DNA of 64,000 bases, taken from Bidens hawaiensis (taxonomy: Eukaryota; Streptophyta; Magnoliopsida; Asterales; Asteraceae). The notes under the pieces are model-generated. The model was not told the DNA's origin, did not search any database, and saw only the letters and a program-made list of their open reading frames with translations. This document shows positions 34,582 to 47,595 of the stretch, piece after piece (position 1 is the first letter of the stretch; every line of letters begins with the position of its first letter). The stretch is from assembly GCA_021521415.1 (NCBI GenBank), contig JAIQDT010001096.1, positions 682,001-746,000 of the forward strand, given 5' to 3'. Made by a program: the position numbers and the translations under genes.

Positions 34582-35159
34582 TGTAACATCCTGAATATTA
34601 TAATGATAAATAAAGAAAGTTACGTTTAGTGATTTCGCGTTATTAATTAAGTAATATCGAGTAAAGAACGGATCATGGACTTAGATTAATTAAGGTGGGT
34701 TAAATGGGAATGGGCCTTAGGTCCATGGGCTTTAAGAGATATAAATATCCCCTAAACCAACCTAAAACCCTAAATACTCATTCTTACCATCTTATTCTCT
34801 AACACACTCCTAAAACACAAACACCACACCACCATATACGGCCGGCGGCCGAGAGAGAGAAACGAGCAAGATCCGAGAGAGAGTAAACGTTAGTTGTGAT
34901 TAGATTTTTGTTATTCGAGTCCTACACGAGATCTAGAGTTCCTAAACAAGCTAACCAAGATCGAACGAGCACAAAAGGTATGTTCTTGACCTTTAAAGTT
35001 TACGTAGTATTGAACGTTTTTACCATAAAGGTCCAAACTTTACGTCATTCAGGGCTAAGTTTTACCCAAACAAGGCCATGGGAATGATCACGGGACTTGT
35101 TAACGTCATATCCAAGAATTTCTCGATGAAACGAGGGTGATTCTGGTGATTACGAATGA

Positions 35160-35510
35160 ACAGAGGCGAATGCTGAATAACTTCGCCTGCAAGCCAACTT
35201 CGCCTTCAAGCAAGTTCGCCAGCCAAGTTCGCCCCTGACAATTTCGCCACAATAAGTTCGCTGTCAAGGTTAACTTCGCCTAAGGCCAAGTTCGCCAAAC
35301 TGTAACTTCGCCTGGTGATAAGTTCGCCCATGATAACTTCGCCTAAGGCTAAGTTCGCTAATGCTCAACTTCGCCTGGCATATGTTCGCCTAGGGTTAAC
35401 TTCGCCGAACACTAATTTCGCCTATGCTTAAGTTCGCTAACGATAAGTTCGCTTAATGTTAAGTTCGCTTATTGTTAAGTTCGCTTAATGATAAGTTCGC
35501 TGGAGTTAGC
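35160..35510. repeat. Degenerate AAGTTCGCC tandem array in the solo LTR
   Basis: More than 20 copies of (A)AGTTCGC(C/T) or AACTTCGCC are spaced about 14-20 bases apart, with variable fillers such as TAAGGC and AATGAT. Confidence 0.85.
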
Positions 35511-35582
35511 AAATGAGAAAATAAATTAAAAACCTAATGAAAAATGTGTTAAGACAGTTAATGGAAATAAAATTTTTCCAAG

Positions 35583-35695
35583 CTGACCTGGCAGCTCGAC
35601 CCCAGCCAGGGGCTTTGCCCCTTGGACTCTGCTAGGGGCTGCCGCCCCTAGACCCCGCTGCCAGGGGCGCTGCCCCCGGACCCCCGTTCGTTGTG
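35583..35695. repeat. GC-rich hairpin cluster
   Basis: Three adjacent palindromic units: AGGGGCTTTGCCCCT, AGGGGCTGCCGCCCCT and AGGGGCGCTGCCCCC. Each is followed by a GGAC or GACC spacer. The GC content contrasts sharply with the surrounding AT-rich DNA. Confidence 0.85.
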
Positions 35696-36099
35696 GGTTA
35701 TATAAAGATAGAAATACAACATGAGTAGTAGTAGTTAATTGATACATGTAAATATTATACAGTTAGCCGTGCACAGCTCAAGAAGGGAATAACGATTAAC
35801 GGGGAGCGTAACAGGATTCAGGTGAGTTTCTAGCCCCATTTATGTGTTATGTTTTCGGGGTTGTGTGCATACTCAATATGTTTGTTAATACGCTTATCCT
35901 AAGAGATAAGTGTATGCCTTATGTGAATAATGTGAGATGTATGAATGATTGCTTGATGGTACGTGAACGATCTTCGGATATTGCACGTACTGTCAGGTTG
36001 TAACGCTATGTATAAGGTAAGTATGATATGTATGCTTATGTGAATGAACGTGATAAAGTTAATAAAAGAAGGAAAGGATGGTTGTATGGTTGCATGGCT

Positions 36100-36330
36100 A
36101 CGAAAAGGGTACCAAGCCCTAATAATACTCGAGGTGTGATGTATGGATGTATGGTAACGAAGAGGGAATCGAAACCTACTAATATTCGAGAACTAGGGAA
36201 CCGAACCCTACTAATATTCGAGGAAAGAGGGTACCGAGCCCTAATAATATTCGAGGAAAGAGGGTACCGAGCCCTAATAATACTCGAGGAAGGAGGGTAC
36301 CGAGCCCTAATAATACTCGAGGAATGTAGG
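36100..36330. repeat. 33-bp tandem repeats in the solo LTR
   Basis: Units of GAGGGTACCGAGCCCTAATA followed by ATxCTCGAGGAA repeat at 33-base spacing, at least three nearly identical plus earlier degenerate ones. The period is a multiple of three and keeps a frame open by accident. Confidence 0.88.
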
Positions 36331-36753
36331 GCGTAATGCTCTTTATAACGTAAGATATGAAAGCAAGTTAGTACAAAAAAAAGTATGAAAGTATGAAAGT
36401 ATGATTGAAAGAATATAAGTTTATGTGTATTGTATAATGTATGATTAACTAGAACTCACTCAGCGTAGCTGACTTTTAGTATGCACGCAGGTGAGTAAAA
36501 TGAGGCAGCTCGCTTGAGGGGACACGTGGCGTTGAATAAGAGACGGGCATCGGAAGGCTCAGGGCGTGTTATGTTTTAATTACTTAGTTTTCGAAAGACA
36601 AGTTGGTTGTTTAAGACAAGTTTTGAATTGTTATGGAATGTTTTATTAAAGTTTTTTTTATTCCGTGAATGTTTTTAACTAACTCTGATATTAGAACTGC
36701 GTTTATGAGTAAATCCAACACGAAAGTAGGGCTACCGGTAACGGGGCCTTACA

Positions 36754-37977
36754 ACAACTTCGGCTAAATGAACGGGGGGATGACATTATTTGATTTCATT
36801 TACATTATGTTTGAATATTTATTGCATGACGATCGTTGAATCGCGCCTTTTATATATATTTATATACGCAAAAACTTATGATAACTCACCAACATATGTT
36901 GTTGACAAAATATATTATTTTAAACGTGTTGCATGTTGATACGATAAAGTGTCATGATAAGAAAATTAGTTATAACTTAGGATTATTTCAATGTATAATA
37001 TTTGTTTAATTTAGATGTAACGTTGTTTGTCTCATTATCAAACTATTTGTGTACTTGCAAAATTAAGGAATAAAATAAATATATTGTCACTATTCATAGT
37101 GTTACGAACTTATGAGTAATATGTACGTTACACCCGGGCTTATTCCGCTTAAAGCCTAGATGTTACATATATTAATTCATGACTTCGGTAACGCATCGCA
37201 TAAGTTACTACAACCATGTGCAGGCCAACATCAAACCATTGATACACAAATTACACCAAAGACTGAGGCCCACTAACAAACAAATGGTGAGCGTTTATAT
37301 GAACCCTAACATTAGGCAATTATGCTAGCACAGAGACGAATGCAAATGCATGTTGTAATACGATAAAATCGAACATAATACACAACATACACAACCAAAC
37401 TAAAACCGTATAAGTGAAACCAACATCAAAACGACAACAACAAATAAATAAAGCGACATGCTCTGTGTGATCGGTGTGTTGTTTTGTTGACATTCAATTA
37501 GATGTTTTGCATGTTTCCATGTATTTTTGTGCTTTGGATAATTTATAATTTTTCTTCATGTAGTTAGCTTAGGCTGCTTTGTCATTCTTGAGTTGTGCTT
37601 TCGTTAATGATGTGTCTTCTTTTGTGGTTGTGACAGCTTTAGTGTGTTGTTGATGTTGTATGCTCTGATTCTACCAGAAAGTGTTTCGAGCGAAGATCAT
37701 CCAAGGTTTGTGTTATGCTACTCTTTTGTACTTCGCATTCACTATAAATTTGTGAAACCGTAATTAGGTGAATATTAAGTTTGTGTTGGTATAGGGCGAC
37801 TTGGGTTTCAAAATGTCCAAGATAATATTACTATCATGTACAGCTCAAACGTATATCTATGTAACATATATTAGAAAAAAAATATGGACTACACCCGACA
37901 TGTTTGCATTGTCACCAATTAATAAACGCACGATGGGCAACCTCACTCCGTCGCATCATGACGGGCGAGCCCACTAG
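36754..37977. other. Spacer ending in a Helitron-like 3' terminus
   Basis: Mostly AT-rich DNA without gene signals. The right edge ends GGGCGAGCCCACTAG followed by T, and homology to the copy B upstream region starts at that exact point, so a boundary is real there. The Helitron assignment is tentative. Confidence 0.4.
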
Positions 37978-38235
37978 TTATGTTTAAATTTGTCTTTTGT
38001 CCCAAAAAAATGCTAATAATGGTGGTGGGAGTGGTTTATCCCACCCCTAACTATCCCAAAGTTCTTTCTCCCCTAACTATCCAAAGTTCTTTATCCACAT
38101 CAGCACTACGTCATTTTGCCTCTAATCATCTTTTAATTCCGGAAATGGTAATGTATTATCATAATCCATCTTTCAACCATTAATTTAGAGAGAGAGAGGG
38201 GGGGGGGGATTAGGATAAGCGGCATGTATACCTTG

Positions 38236-38572
38236 CAGGGCCATCTCCGAGAATCGCTAAAAAATTTTGGGCCGAAGGCGAAAAAAATTAGGGTTTTAGT
38301 AAAAGTGTATATTTTTTATGGGTTTAAACAATTTGATTTTAAAATGGACTTACTTGGTTATGATTTGGGTTATGTAAAATTTTTTTGTATAAAATAAACT
38401 TAAAATATGTTTGTCTAAAGTGAGACTAGATACTACAACATTTTGGTTGGAGTCATACCCCCCCCTGCCACTAGACCAAGCTATTGGTTGTATAATTGAT
38501 TTTTAAACATTAAATATACAAACTTAAAACATGTCCGTCGACCACCCAACCCTCCTTTAGGGCCCAACCCTG
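38236..38572. mobile_element. CAGGG-ended small repeat in the copy D upstream region
   Basis: It starts CAGGGCCATCTCC and ends GGGCCCAACCCTG, and it is absent from the otherwise similar copy B promoter. No convincing target duplication was found. Confidence 0.4.
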
Positions 38573-38642
38573 AATTACCCGGCCAATGTTCCATTCCTGG
38601 CGGGGCCAAGACACCCCGGCTTTCGAGATGACCACTTTGTCC

Positions 38643-39377
38643 TAGGGATGACAATGGGTCGGGTTTGGTACAGGTTTAGGCATTCCCAAACCCATAACCG
38701 ATTATTAAAGCTCGTCCCAAACCCGTCGGGTTTAATCAGATAATTTTCCGTCGGGTTTCGGTAATATCATTGGGTTTCGGGTTTCCTATCGGGTTTTGAA
38801 AATATTTCATCTCCCAACCTATAAATTCCATCCAAAGCTACAAAAATCCATTTATTCTTTTATCCATATAATATTAGGATAGTGAATAAATGGATTAAAA
38901 TGTGTACTAAAATTAGTAAACTAAATAACTTACCATAGATTAAACACAAGTGGAGGATGCTTATTAGTAAACAAAATGAATTGCTATTGATTACTACTAC
39001 CTACAAATAGGTAAATAGATTGAGCTGCAACTAAGCAAACAAGTACAAAGATTGAACTGCAACTAGTAAGTAACTAGGATATATATATACAACCATCAAA
39101 AAACTTATATAGGAAATTAAATAAAACTGAGCTAACTGTAGTTGAGTGATAATATAATTATAAATTAGAATATACTATATATAAATATATAAAAAAATTA
39201 TGTCGGGTATATCGGGTATATGGTTTAATGTTATCGGGTAATAGGGTGTATGGTAAATCCCAAACCCACGAAAATTTTCAAAACTAATCCCAAACCTTAA
39301 TGGGTCAGGTATTACTCGTCCCGATTATGTTGGGTTTCGGATTGTCCTATCGGATTCGGGTTTCAGTGTCATCCCTA
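38643..39377. mobile_element. Non-autonomous hAT-like element (735 bp) in the copy D promoter
   Basis: TAGGGATGACAATGGGTCGGG-type start and GTGTCATCCCTA end. CTTTGTCC (38635-38642) and CTTCGTCC (39378-39385) form an 8-bp target duplication with one mismatch. The copy B promoter is the empty site. It lies about 130 bp upstream of the TATA box at 39504. Confidence 0.85.
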
Positions 39378-39557
39378 CTTCGTCCACTTTATTGTCCAAA
39401 CTCAAGACAACCCCATGTTAGGCGACCCCATGTTTGTATTTCGTATGAACCACGTGATGGAAATCACCAACGTTATAATTTTATAACCCCACCTCTTTTA
39501 GTCCTATAAAAAGCCTAGACAGTCTTCTCTTTTGAAACATGCAAGGTGTTTGATAAA

Positions 39558-42500
39558 ATGAGTATTATGAAGTCTCTTTCATTTCTCTTGTTTTTGGTCA
39601 TGGCTGCTTTTGTTTATACAGTTAGCGGTCATGATTCGTTTTACTCTCGTCTTGTAAGCGACGGTTTGGAGCACCAACCTCACGTTCCCATCGGTGAACA
39701 ACCACTAGCTAAAATCGCTATTCGTAAAGCTGTTATTGCTCTTCATAAATTAGCTTCCATGCATGCTACCCCTTCCCTTCTAGGAACCAAGGTAAACAAA
39801 CTGCGTTTATGGGCTAAATTTGTTTGGGAGTCATGTTATAGCTAAACCACCGTCGACTATCTGATCTCACATCATCAAATGACCGTTCACAAAATATTCA
39901 CACAACCATTTTGACAAAAGAAATTAGACTTTGGAAAATATGCGTAAGAACGTGTTGGACGTAATTTAGGTTAATTAACTTAATCAATTCGAGATAAATT
40001 AAATTAGTTGTATTTAATTAATAATAGCTCATTAGATTAGTAGGCAAACATGCAGGTTTTATTTATTATTTATTTAGGAGTTCGAACCTATCTTTAATTT
40101 TACCGAGTTATGGTTTGTATAACCTAATCAGATTAGAATTGTGAATATGGTTTACGAGTTTGTAATCAATTTTAGAGTCATATTTTTGTTAATAAGATTG
40201 AGAGTTATTCAATCCAAACTCATCGTGTGTGTTTACGTTTTAATGAGCTCTATCAATTCGTTCTTGAGAATGGCCGTTTTAACCATAAATGGTCAAACTT
40301 TATTATTATTATTTTTTTGGGTTAAAATGGCCATTCAACCTCTATCCAGATGGTCGTTTAAACAGTATGAGATTATTTGTCAGACAGCGTGCATATAGCT
40401 AATCACGTGTTTCTATAAGTATATACTTTTGATATGGTAATTAATATGAATGATGATGATAGGGTGAGGATAATGTATGGGTTAATGTGAAGTTTGAGTA
40501 CCCTGAACCAACTAATGATGATTGGGTTGGAGTTAGGGGTGTACACGGACCGGACCGAACCGGACGAGAGCATGTCCGTGTCCGTCCGTTAAGCTTTTGA
40601 CAGACAAATGGACGGTTCACGAACACTCTACCGAACGAAAATCATGTCCGTGTCCGTCCATTAAGAAATTGAGTTTGTTCGTGTCCGTCTGTTAATATTT
40701 TAAACGGACGTTAACGGACAATAATGGGCAAACGATCACTAATGGACATTAACGGACAAACAAACATGTGAACATTAATGGACAGCGAACACTAATGGAC
40801 AAATATAAACGGTTACATACTAACACCAAGCATATATCTAAACAACTTCACATACAAATTAGGAATTACACCATATAACATCCAAATATACTTAACACTT
40901 AATATATTAACATAAAGTGGATCACTATAATATAAGAGACATCAAACATGTGTAGTAATATAAAAGTGTTATTAATAAAACTAGAAATTCCGCAGTTAAA
41001 TTACAATACTGGATAGATATAAACACTAACGATACCTGACGGACATTACCGGACGAACATTACCGGACATTCACGAACACTATCGAACGGACTTGGCCCT
41101 TGTCCGTGTTTGTCCGTTAAGCTTACCGAACGAAAATTTTTGTGTCCATGTCCGGTTCGTTTATTAAACGGACGAACATAAACGAACTTCTTGCCGAACG
41201 GACGCATCGTTTACAGCCCTAGTTGGAGTTTTTTCACCGGCAAAGTTCAAGTAACAAATCTTTTATCCTTGTTACAATACTTGCACCTTATTCCTATAGT
41301 TTTCTTTTTATAAAAAATTACTGAATGAATTTTACAGTGCATCAGATTGTTACTCTGAGGGCGGTAAGAAGCCTCAAGCTCCATACATATGCACAGCCCC
41401 AATAAAGGTATAATAATAATGATACTACCATAAATATTGAAGGCAAATTAATTATATATTGTTTTATATTTAACATGGAATATGTTTTGTAACAGTACAA
41501 GTTTGCAAACCACTCTACTGCTGATTATGCTACCACTGGAAAGGCAACGTTGAGCTTTCAGATTATTAACCAACGTGCTGATTTCTCGTTCGCGTTGTTT
41601 ACGGGCGATTAGAAAATGTAAATTTGCGATTTTGTAAATTTAAAATAAACATTTGAAATTGTTTATGGAATTACAGCCAAAACTGGTGGCTGTATTAGAC
41701 CCGATATCATTTGCGAATCCTAAGGCCCCTCTATACCCGCGGCTTGCTCATGGAAAGGCTTGGGATGAGGTACAATTTTTAATCATCCTTAACTTTTTAA
41801 CTTATGTTTTACATTAATATGTGTTATGTTGTGCGATTATGTAGATGACGGTAACTTGGACTAGCGGTTACAATATTGATGAAGCGACTCCACTAGTCGA
41901 ATGGGGTTGGAAGGACCAAATCAAAAAGCTTTCTCCCGCTGGAACATTAACCTTTAAACGTGGCAGTATGTGTGGTATGGCGTCTTATCTTTAACTCCAA
42001 TGAGCGTGCGTGTCTATTTTGATAATTTTCCCAATTGTTTAACTATACAACGTAAGTGACATAATATATTAAAATGAACCTATGTAACGTGTTATAATTG
42101 CACGAAAGGCGCCCCTGCTCGTACCGTTGGATGGCGATCCTGGTTTTATCCACACTAGTTTCTTAAAGGATTTGTGGCCTAACACCATGTAAGTGTGTGA
42201 CCTTTGTGATTACAATTTATTTTAATTTTTATATTTGTTTTAATTCATATTATTTTATGAAAACATTTTTCAGATATGAATATAGAATGGGACATAAGCT
42301 GAAAAATGGATCAACTATTTGGAGTAAAACATATTCATTCAAATCATCCCCATATCCAGGACAAGACTCGCTACAACGCGTTATAATATTCGGAGACATG
42401 GGAAAGGTAGCACTCGCTAATATCGCGTTAAAAACATGTTATCTTTTATATGACTCACTCACTCACATAAGTCTTGTATGAAATCATGTATTTAGGCTGA

Positions 42501-43614
42501 ACGCGATGGATCAAATGAGTATGCAAATTATCAGCCAGGATCCCTGATTACTACAGACCAGTTAATCAACGACCTCGATAACTATGATATAGTTTTCCAT
42601 ATAGGAGATTTGCCATATGCAAATGGATTTGTATCACAATGGGATCAATTCACGGCACAAGTCGAACCAATTTCATCAGTAAAGCCATATATGATTGCAA
42701 GGTTCGTATAGACGTGTAGTTGTATATTTGAGCGTTAAATTGTGTCTATGTATATATATTAATAACTCTTGTTATTATCATGTAGTGGCAATCATGAACG
42801 TGATTATCCTAACTCGGGGTCCTTCTATAACACTGCTGATTCGGGTGGGGAGTGTGGTGTGCCAGCGGAGACTATGTACTATGTTCCTGCTGAAAACCGA
42901 GCTAAGTTTTGGTACTCAACGGATTATGGAATGTTTCACTTCTGTATAGCGGATTCAGAGCACGACTGGCGAGAGGGTACAGAACAATATGCATGGATAG
43001 AGAAATGTTTGGCATCGGTGGATAGAAACAAACAACCGTGGCTGATATTTTCTGCTCACTGTGTTCTTGGCTATTCTTCGAACCAATATCTAGCCAACGA
43101 GGGTGCCTTTGAAGAGCCGATGGGACGAGCCCACTTACAAAAGCTATGGCAAAAATATAAAGTGGTCATTGCATTTTTCGTACATGTCCATAACTATGAA
43201 AGAACCTGTCCTATATATCAGGTATGTGTGTGTGTATATATATTACACTTTTCCTTCGTTTAACTTTAAACAATCACGAATAATAATTTATTGATCTTTT
43301 CCTGTTAGAATCAATGTGTGAACTCGGAAATATCTCATTATTCTGGTACTGTGAATGGGACGATTCATGTTGTGGTTGGTGGCAGAGGGAGCCATTTGTC
43401 AGACTTCACTACGGTTGATACATTTTGGAGTATGTATAAAGATCACGATTGAGGATTTGTGAAACTAACGGCGTTTAATCACTCTTCACTCTTGTTCGAG
43501 TACAAGAAGAGTGCTGATGGAAAGGTTTACGATAGCTTCACAATCTCAAGGGACTATAGAGATGTATTGGCGTGTGTGCACGATGGTTGTGAAGCCACCA
43601 CTTTGGCATCTTAG
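39558..43614 (+). pseudogene. PAP27-type purple acid phosphatase, copy D, hAT insertion and stops
   Basis: Same exon plan as copy B: 39558-39791, 40463-40533 resuming at 41230-41250, 41338-41407, 41496-41617, 41677-41769, 41845-41974, 42109-42188, 42274-42406, 42496-42701, 42786-43221 and 43309-43614. Signal peptide and most metal motifs are recognisable. Lesions: a 688-bp hAT-like insertion in exon 2; TAG at 41610-41612 where copy B has Leu; a 2-nt deletion in GWRDPG near 42135; and TGA at 43450-43452 replacing Trp. The acceptor before 42109 reads AAAG, and the GHVH block has become VHVH. The intron present in A and E inside the 42786-43221 exon is absent, as in B. A TATA box is retained at 39504-39513. 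Confidence 0.92.
40534..41221. mobile_element. Non-autonomous hAT-like element (688 bp) inside exon 2 of PAP copy D
   Basis: TAGGGGTGTACAC start and GTTTACAGCCCTA end; perfect 8-bp duplications GTTGGAGT at 40526-40533 and 41222-41229. Arms are rich in CGGACGG and GTCCGTCCG motifs. Removing it with one duplication restores the exon seen in the other copies. Confidence 0.93.
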
Positions 43615-43956
43615 TAAATTATGGTTAGATTTTCAGCAGCAGTCATATATATATATATATATATAAAGCGTGTATTTAAATCCATGTGTGTTGAAGTATT
43701 GCTACTGAAAATCTGTAGAATAAACTACTAAGGCCTTTGTACGGGGCTTGCACTTGTATTGTAAAGAATAAATTGTAATGGTATGTGTTTTATTATATAA
43801 ATAAATGAATATTGTGAAATGATTCACAGTAGTATCATTGTATTTATTCCTTAGGTAAAACATTATTTGGTAGAAAAATATAATTCATTAATTTTTTATA
43901 TGTTGATGGGCCAGAAATATACATCACCTTAATTGTATGGGAACTAATATTATGTG

Positions 43957-44301
43957 CAGGGTCGTCTCAACGTTCTTGGAGGCTTAAAGCAAACTAAAAT
44001 GTTAAGGCTTTTTTTTAAAAACAATTTGATATAAAACCTCTTCCATTACCCGGGTTTGGGATCGGCATTACGTTTATAGTTGGCGGAGTTAATTTTTTTT
44101 TCTTTGTATGTAAATATATTTATATGAAATTTAGTTATGTTCTGTCCATCAATCGAGCTTACATAATTCAGAAGCAATGAATTGGGCTTGACTTTAGCCC
44201 ATTTAAAAACATACGTTATATAGCTGCAATATTTTGAAGGCCTAACAAAGGTGGAGGCCCAAAGCAATGGTCTGACTTGGCTGACCCATGGGCCGGGCCT
44301 G
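43957..44301. mobile_element. Non-autonomous hAT-like element (345 bp), perfect 8-bp TSD
   Basis: CAGGGTCGTCTC start and GGGCCGGGCCTG end, flanked by ATTATGTG at 43949-43956 and 44302-44309. It lies 340 bases after the stop of copy D. Confidence 0.88.
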
Positions 44302-47300
44302 ATTATGTGCATGAGAGTGTTTTAAGTGAATGGCATGATGAATTGCTAATGATAAAGTATGTTAGTTGTGTTATTTATAATCATGATTAATCATACAAGT
44401 TATGGGAGGTTTTTAAATGTGATTACAAAGTATTTATAAAATGAGTTTTGAAATTAGATTAATGATGAATGTATTCCATAAAGAAAGTATAGGCCATCGG
44501 TCTAATGGTGAAAGACCATGTATCAATATAATGTGACATTATCCATAACGATCTATTGACTTAAAACGAAATAGAGGGGGTTAGTTAAACCATGAAACGT
44601 GCCAAGGATCTAAAGGATCGGTAAAGTTTTATAAAACATGGCTCGTAATAAAGAATTTTATGTTGAATGGATAAGTTTAATAAATTACGAAATACGTCAA
44701 AGGGATTAAGGATGGAGACAAATTTATTGATATGTTAAAAGAGAGATAATGTATAATGTATTATTATTGAAATGCTCTGCCTTGTCTGTCATAGCTTCAG
44801 ATGTGTCTTACATTTACGAAATATTGGTGTTTGACACGACTTTTTTATGTTTATTAGGAAGAAAAAGATGGTAAAGGTTTGGTGGTGCCTGGCTTCAGCG
44901 TTCTGGAAATATTGGTGGCCGACATGACTTTTTATGTTTCTTGGAATGAAGAACATTTCAAAATGTGAAGTGGTTTAACAAAAAAAAAATGGGAATTTGG
45001 CCACACGTTTTTTGCCACATGGGCTTGGAAGCTATCCCAAACGTCTACATAAAAACGCGTAAAGGTTTTAACTAACAACACTATACCCAGCCTAATGGTA
45101 AGGTTAAGGTAGTGCCTCAACTTCAATGGTTCGGCAAAATTGGTGTTCGACACAATTTTTTTATGTTTATCGTGAAGAATGAACTTCACGGTAATGGTAA
45201 GGCTAGGGTTGTGCCTCACCTTCAACGTTTAGGCACCAACTTAGTTGCGACACATGTCGTAATGTGATTTTGCCAGCTCACTTTTGCTTGATATTTTGTG
45301 CAGGTGCATTTGGTGTCTAGTAATGCCTAAAGGGGTTACGTGTCATTGTTCTATTTGCAACGAGTGCAAACGAACCGAGCCTCTTGCAAGCTACTCAAGC
45401 TCGGATCGATTAAAAAAACTCCAAATGAGCCAAGCTTTTTCGAGCTAGAGTCGAGCCTAAGCCACAAATAAAGCCATTTGGTTATCGAGCCCAGGTTTAA
45501 GCCTTATATGGGAAAGCTCCTTTAGGCTCGTGGAGTCTTATGTATTTTTAAGTTACTACACAAGCTCGAGCCGAGCTTAGGCTCGTTTAAGGTATTTCTC
45601 AAAATATATAAAAATAATTAGAAATGTATATAAACAACTCACAAGCCAAACTTGAGTTATGGTAAGTCAAAACCAGCATAGTCGAAATCAGGCTCGGCTC
45701 GTTTACGCCGATTGTAGGATAGATCTTTTAGTCAAAATGTAATCAAGGCAGTTAGGTTTCGGTTACCAAACTAACTTCCACCTAACAAACGACGGATTCT
45801 TCGATGCCCATTAACAGGCTACATTAATCAAATCCCCATAACTAGTGTTCTTCATAAAGGTAACCTACTGAACCCCATTTTTTTTACCTAATAAATCACC
45901 ATGAACTATCAACTCGGTTTTAGAGGCATAAACAAGCCGAGCCATTTATGAGTTACTTGAGATTGACTTATTAAAAACTTATAAGTTAAGCCGAGCTTAA
46001 ACAATCTCAAACTTTTATTAAGGCTATTTAGTAAACGAGCTTGAGCCCAAGCTTTACATATCGAGCTCACGAGCCTAAATGAGTTTTTTATTTATACAAT
46101 TCTTGTTTAATATATTTTTATATAATAAATAATAGTTATTAATTTAAACATGTGAAAAAAATAATTTAATAATTTTATTATATAATGTTTAGATCAAATA
46201 CAAATGAATTTTGTGAGAAGTGTACAAATAACTACATTAATTATGTTAACTAGAATAATTATTATTACTATATAATTTTTGAACTAGAGTCATGATCAAT
46301 GCACTATTTTTGTAGGTTTTATTGGATTTTAATAATCCCTAATGAATGGTAATGACCGACAATAATTCATATTCATTTTATCGCTATCAGTAATCCCAAA
46401 TTTAAAAACGCCCCCCCCCCCCCCGGTTAAAAAAGACTTAACGCCGTTATACTTTTTTTCTGAGTTTCAAACTAATGTTTTAGGACTTTTGATCGGAAGG
46501 AGAATACGAGTCGACTAACGTAAAACTTAGTTCGAAACGACGAAACAGTGCTTCAATTCGGGTATTTTAACTTACAACTAACAAAAACCAAGCCGTTTGG
46601 ATTAACGTTTAGGACTGCCAGTGGCTAAAAATGGATATGGATTATTATCGGCCAAAACCATTCAATAAAGATTATTAAAATCCAATAAACCTTTTTCATA
46701 ACATAATTATCTAGTTCAAAACTATTACACTGTTATTTATATGTCTAGTAGGTGAATTTTATTTGTACCAAATTATACCCCGTATTATATATACAAATTA
46801 TAATAATTATTATTATAATAAATATATGATCTGGATCAAACACAAATGACTTTTATCATGAAAAGTATACAGATAACTAGATTAATTATTATTACACTAT
46901 ATTTTTTTATGAGTGAGGTTACTGTACAATAATTGCTTAACGTGCAATAGGTACGCGAATCACGCTCAAAAACAAAACGCTCAAAGGCAAAAAAAACTAA
47001 AACGCTCAGCCAAAAATACTAAAACGCTTAAAATGGTTTTCGTGAAGAAAAATAAAAAATTGATCGATTAACGACCCAAAACTGTTTATTTTGGTGAACC
47101 AATGATAATTGGATGTGTATTGACGATTTCGAGATCTTGTGATGTGATTTCATTGATCGATTTCTTGAAGATAAGTATTCTTGTACCTAACGTACGTCAA
47201 ACAATTATTGTATTATATCTTTTCTCTATTTTTTATAACAGAATTACTCTAATTCAAACTAACTGTAATTACTCTGGTTATTTGTACGTTTATTTATACC

Positions 47301-47595
47301 GGATCTCAAATAATACTTCAACTGAACCCGATTGAGCTGAAGTTTAACATACTACTCACGAACCGAGCTCAACCTTTATAGACACAACTATAAACGAGAC
47401 AAACTCAAGCCGTTTTAAATCAAAACGAGTCGAGCTCGAACCGAAACAATTATCTCCAAAACATAACTGAGCCAGTTCGTTTTCAGTTGGCAAACTAACT
47501 TCCACCAAACATATGACGGATTCTTCTATGCTGATGACTAATTCATAAACCCAGTTCACAATAATATTCATCTTCTACAATAATTTCACTCAATT
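44302..47595. other. Spacer between PAP copy D and the PPR gene
   Basis: Contents: degenerate repeats around 44780-45240 built on TTGGTGTTCGACAC and GTGCCTCAACTTCAA; CTCGAGCC-rich hAT-like debris at 45350-46090 and 47290-47460; a poly-C tract near 46410; and AT-rich DNA. No gene is supported. The PPR gene's 5' region must lie in the last few hundred bases. Confidence 0.55.

Larger units (their letters stand above)
34582..36753. mobile_element. Solo LTR-like repeat (2172 bp)
   Basis: It runs from TGTAACATCCTGA to GGGGCCTTACA. ACAGC and ACAAC lie on the two sides, a 5-bp target duplication with one mismatch. It contains a possible TATA (GAGATATAAATATCC near 34735), followed by a CT/AC-rich leader-like stretch. 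No gag or pol is attached, so this fits an LTR left after unequal recombination. The family looks gypsy-type. Confidence 0.65.

Noticed and set aside
35160..35510. CRISPR-like regular short repeats
   Set aside because: Repeats are 8-9 bases, imperfect, with unequal spacers, in plant nuclear LTR sequence; not a CRISPR array.
36028..36336. 102-codon open frame with RALIILEE-like repeats
   Set aside because: Produced by a 33-bp tandem repeat in a solo LTR; the period being a multiple of three keeps it open.
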